Below the pieces are notes generated by a model, which worked only from the letters and a program-made list of their open reading frames with translations, did no database searches and had not been told where the DNA came from. Shown piece after piece: positions 62,839 through 64,000 of a stretch of 64,000 bases of DNA (position 1 is its first letter; every line of letters starts with the position of its first letter). Source of the DNA: Streptomyces albipurpureus. Lineage in GTDB: Bacteria > Actinomycetota > Actinomycetes > Streptomycetales > Streptomycetaceae. A program made the translations under genes and the position numbers. The DNA lies in assembly GCF_023701525.1 (NCBI RefSeq), contig NZ_JAMQAW010000001.1, forward strand, positions 1 to 64,000, in the 5' to 3' direction.

Positions 62839-63635
62839 AGGGGCAGCAGATCCGGCCGCTTCGCCTCGATGCGGTCGCCCGAGCTCTCCCCGCGCAGACG
62901 GCGACCGATCCAGGGCGCCAGATGCTCACGTGCCCAGTGGATGTCATCGCGCCTCACGTCCAGCGCCCTGCGCGGCGGCAGCGGCGGCCAGGGCTGGTCC
63001 GAACCACTGGACACCTCAAGCCCCAGCACCTGGGCGGCGCGCAACGCCACCCTGGCGTGGCCCTCGGGCGAGAGATGCAGCCGGTCGTTGTCCCAAGCAC
63101 GCCGGTCCTGAACCGACTTCAGCGACCACAGATCGAGCACCGGACAGTCATAGCGGTCCGCGATCGCCCGGACATGCGCGGTGTACATGGCCACCTTGCC
63201 CCGCAGATGGCGCAGAACCGGCATCGCCCGGGTGTCGAATCCGGTGGTCAGCATCACCGTGCCAACGGCGGTGGTGAGATCGGCAACCGCACGCTCCAGG
63301 CGCTCGGCCACATCGTCAGGGTCGCTACCCGGCCGGATGATGTCGTTGCCGCCAGCACAGAACGTGACCAGATCCGGTGCGAGTTCCTTGGCCCGAGGCA
63401 CTTGTTCCGCCACGATCTGGTCAAGGAGCCTGCCGCGTACGGCGAGATTGGCGTATCGAAAGGAGGGCCCCGACGCCCGGTCGGCGAGCAACACCGCAAA
63501 GCGGTCAGCCCAACCGATGAAAGCCCCACCCGGCCCCGGGTCCCCCACACCCTCGGTGAAGCTGTCGCCGATCGCCGCGTAGGACCCGTAACCCGCCATG
63601 TTCCCTGTTCCCGAATTTCCCGAACCGTCTGCCAC
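62835..63635 (-). CDS. SGNH/GDSL hydrolase
   Basis: A 266-residue cytosolic SGNH hydrolase: block I YAAIGDSFTEGVGDPGPGG, the NLAVRGRLLDQIVAEQVPRA region, block III VTFCAGGNDIIRPGSDPDD and block V WDNDRLHLSPEGHARVALRA with catalytic Asp/His. All four blocks are present, so an esterase or deacylase is expected. GTG 63635 (AGGA upstream) is used; ATG 63599 is an alternative. No signal peptide. It is convergent with the STM operon and probably unrelated to it. Confidence 0.87.
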   Translation of the reverse strand: MADGSGNSGTGNMAGYGSYAAIGDSFTEGVGDPGPGGAFIGWADRFAVLLADRASGPSFRYANLAVRGRLLDQIVAEQVPRAKELAPDLVTFCAGGNDIIRPGSDPDDVAERLERAVADLTTAVGTVMLTTGFDTRAMPVLRHLRGKVAMYTAHVRAIADRYDCPVLDLWSLKSVQDRRAWDNDRLHLSPEGHARVALRAAQVLGLEVSSGSDQPWPPLPPRRALDVRRDDIHWAREHLAPWIGRRLRGESSGDRIEAKRPDLLPL

Positions 63636-63738
63636 GAAAACTCATCCTGTCCCTACGGATGTGACCTACGCGACCGCAAGGAGGAATTGACGGCGGGTGA
63701 TCTATGCCACCAGCGAGAGCGGGACATAGGGGAATACA

Positions 63739-63780
63739 GGAAATCCCCCCGCGCCGCGGCAGCGGCCCGAGGGGATTTCC
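63739..63780. terminator. Hairpin downstream of the M23 gene
   Basis: Perfect 10-bp inverted repeat GGAAATCCCC / GGGGATTTCC with a 22-nt GC-rich loop, located 54 bp past the stop of the M23 peptidase gene that reads towards it. Probable terminator for that gene. Confidence 0.6.
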
Positions 63781-63833
63781 GTATCGATCAGTGGCGCGTC
63801 AGCGGGCGCGCGGCGATCGAACGAGGCACCGCA

Positions 63834-64000
63834 TCAGAGCGAGACCCCGTGCTGACGCAGGTAGGACACCGGGTCGACGTCCGAGCCATAGCTGGGGCTG
63901 GTACGGATCTCGAAGTGGAGGTGGGGACCACTGGAGTTGCCCGTGGAGCCGACCTGTCCGATCTGCTGTCCACCGGTCACGCTCTGACCTGCGGAGACGG
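63834..64000 (-). CDS. M23 metallopeptidase, C-terminal part
   Basis: The last 54 residues of a LytM/M23 peptidase, running off the window edge. VSAGQSVTGGQQIGQVGSTG is followed by NSSGPHLHFEIRTSPSYGSD, containing the HxH zinc-ligand motif, then VDPVSYLRQHGVSL and TGA at 63834. Such enzymes cleave Gly-containing or stem-peptide cross-links in peptidoglycan. The N-terminus, including any signal peptide or LysM domain, lies outside the window. Confidence 0.85.
   Translation of the reverse strand, partial: VSAGQSVTGGQQIGQVGSTGNSSGPHLHFEIRTSPSYGSDVDPVSYLRQHGVSL

Overview
The window is high-GC actinobacterial DNA and almost certainly comes from a Streptomyces or a close relative. The marks are strong G/C bias at codon third positions, many GTG starts, a conservon operon (sensor kinase / Roadblock / DUF742 / small GTPase), a large AfsR/SARP-type regulator, IS families common in Streptomyces, and an integrase next to a tRNA-Pro gene. 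Everything here was read from sequence alone; no database search was run.

Layout. 1-3.8 kb: envelope genes (GT2 glycosyltransferase + DUF2304, a processive hyaluronan-synthase-like GT2 with a tiny membrane partner, a secreted L,D-transpeptidase). 3.9-11.9 kb: a graveyard of truncated IS701, IS3 and IS5 transposases, an IS630 copy sitting inside a small gene, and fragments of a GDSL esterase, a TPR protein and an ABC transporter. One intact MBL hydrolase and one small secreted protein lie among them. 11.9-16.8 kb: an AfsR/SARP-type regulator convergent with a DrrA/DrrB-type ABC exporter. 17.4-20.5 kb: a LodB/LodA pair, i.e. a predicted cysteine-tryptophylquinone amino-acid oxidase with its flavoprotein maturase. 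21.2-22.1 kb: an IS5 copy with a 4-bp target duplication. 22.7-24.1 kb: a methyltransferase and a decayed PIG-L (MshB-like) deacetylase.

24.7-33.3 kb: a compact, translationally coupled RiPP cluster. It has a Cys/Gly-rich precursor, YcaO, an E1-like partner, an RRE/E1/nitroreductase fusion, a second nitroreductase, an ABC exporter and two putative glycosyltransferases. Together they suggest an azole-containing peptide that may also be glycosylated. A perfect hairpin separates the precursor from the enzymes, and another hairpin closes the cluster. 33.6-41 kb: an integration hot spot with a truncated integrase abutting a trpD fragment, further gene fragments, a decayed type I-E CRISPR array without cas genes, a 2.1-kb gene-poor stretch, then an excisionase-like ORF, an intact tyrosine integrase and tRNA-Pro(GGG).

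41-54 kb looks like ordinary chromosome: MmcQ/YjbR protein, acyl-CoA dehydrogenase, a five-gene conservon with a GAF protein, an NAPE-PLD-like MBL hydrolase, a Leu/Phe/Glu-type dehydrogenase with an operator-like dyad and a nearby TetR regulator, and a PfkB kinase. 54.2-62.8 kb holds the complete STM4015-4014-4013-4012-4011 set (LRR protein, ATP-grasp-like protein, phosphatase/sulfatase-fold hydrolase, two radical SAM enzymes). This is a conserved operon of unknown function, tightly coupled here; an IS110 copy lies just upstream and a DUF6745 gene plus a small protein lie beyond it. The window ends with an SGNH hydrolase and the C-terminus of an M23 peptidase.

The two places most likely to hold undescribed biology are the glyco-azole RiPP cluster and the STM4011-4015 operon.
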